Shown here in pieces: positions 63,571 through 64,000 of a stretch of DNA of 64,000 nt. The position numbers were made by a program, and so were the translations under genes. Each line of letters starts with the position of its first letter. Position 1 is the first letter of the stretch. The DNA lies in NCBI RefSeq assembly GCF_001612825.1, contig NZ_BDBE01000012.1, forward strand, positions 124,001-188,000. Direction: 5' to 3'. Under the pieces are notes generated by a model that worked only from the letters and a program-made list of their open reading frames with translations, was not told where the DNA came from and did not search any database. Source of the stretch: Nocardia caishijiensis NBRC 108228 (GTDB lineage Bacteria; Actinomycetota; Actinomycetes; Mycobacteriales; Mycobacteriaceae).

Positions 63571-64000
63571 TTGTTCGGAGTGTTGAAGCCGTGCGCGCAC
63601 GGTGCGGCGAAGTACGGCATCGATCCGGACCAGTGGCAGGCGCACATGTGCGGGCTGTGCCTCGGCCTGCGCGACGGCCACGGTCAGCTGGCCCGCGCGG
63701 CGACCAACACCGACGCGATCGTGCTCAGTGTGCTCACCGAGGCGCAGGCGGGCGCGGCCGGGCGCACGAACGCCGCGCCCTGCCCGTTGCGCGGCATGCG
63801 CCGGGCATCGGTGGTCGCGGCCGACGCGCCGGGTGTGCGGCTGGCAGCTACCGCATCACTGCTGCTGGGAGCAGCCAAGATTCGCGACCACGCCGACGAC
63901 GGTGACGCGGTAGCGTTGGCGCGCGGGCCGATGCGCAAGGTCGCCGATTCCTGGGCGACTCGCGCACAACGCCAGGCCGACAGTATCGGCCTCGACGTCG
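63571..64000 (+). CDS. DUF5685-like protein (partial, C-terminus outside window)
   Basis: A frame opening at TTG 63571 stays open to the window end. The 143 visible residues start MFGVLKPCAHGA (first codon TTG), with DQWQAHMCGLCLGLRDGHGQLARAATNTD after. CxxC- and C-x-H-like cysteines (PCAHG, MCGLC) suggest a metal or redox site, as in DUF5685 proteins of Actinobacteria. GGGG just upstream may serve as a ribosome site. A later GTG at 63580 is another option. Confidence 0.75.
   Translation, partial: MFGVLKPCAHGAAKYGIDPDQWQAHMCGLCLGLRDGHGQLARAATNTDAIVLSVLTEAQAGAAGRTNAAPCPLRGMRRASVVAADAPGVRLAATASLLLGAAKIRDHADDGDAVALARGPMRKVADSWATRAQRQADSIGLDV

Noticed and set aside
1-64000. CRISPR arrays, rRNA or tRNA genes, insertion sequences, phage attachment sites
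   Set aside because: No direct-repeat array, no conserved RNA gene segments and no transposase or integrase gene were seen.

Overview
High-GC, densely packed actinobacterial chromosome. The combination of mmpL3, aftD, lpqI, a PorA-like DUF3068 protein and a pckA neighbourhood matching that of Mycobacterium tuberculosis points to a mycolic-acid-containing member of the Mycobacteriales. Nocardia or a close relative is the best guess from gene content and order. All assignments come from reading the sequence; no database search was run.

Region 1 (1-6.7 kb): the end of a short-chain dehydrogenase, a polysaccharide-deacetylase lipoprotein, leuS, and three small membrane proteins with cysteine-rich C-terminal tails around a YncE-like beta-propeller lipoprotein.

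Region 2 (6.7-14.2 kb): a tightly coupled five-gene minus-strand operon (ThDP enzyme, SRPBCC protein, KAS III-like protein, PLP aminotransferase, cupin). It is divergent from an EXLDI-family protein and a DrrAB-type ABC exporter. It looks like a small, unassigned biosynthetic and export locus and is the best candidate here for an undescribed system. Its intergenic region holds a perfect 7-bp inverted repeat.

Region 3 (14.2-33.4 kb): housekeeping and regulatory genes. They include YqgE, an acyltransferase, glycerate kinase, an HxlR regulator with an imine-reductase-like enzyme, an XRE-ABC operon, an F420-type reductase, aroQ, a penicillin-binding-like lipoprotein without its catalytic motifs, an adenylate cyclase, an AI-2E-type permease with a MacS-like two-component system, and DUF1707 and DUF2339 proteins.

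Region 4 (33.5-43.8 kb): the conserved trehalose-monomycolate export neighbourhood: trmB, a NYN-type protein and mmpL3 on the minus strand, then two degenerate dynamin/GTPase-like genes and pckA on the plus strand. The order matches Rv0206c-Rv0211. MmpL3 carries an extra-long proline-rich tail.

Region 5 (44-63.5 kb): the equivalent of Rv0223c-Rv0238: aldehyde dehydrogenase with a KstR-like operator, methyltransferase, glycosyltransferase, a large membrane protein, DUF3068 protein, acyltransferase 3, aftD, a small secreted protein, lpqI and a TetR regulator. Relative to that order as I recall it, an Rpn-like nuclease gene, a polysaccharide flippase, an isochorismate synthase and a universal stress protein lie between these genes. 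The window ends inside a DUF5685-like gene.
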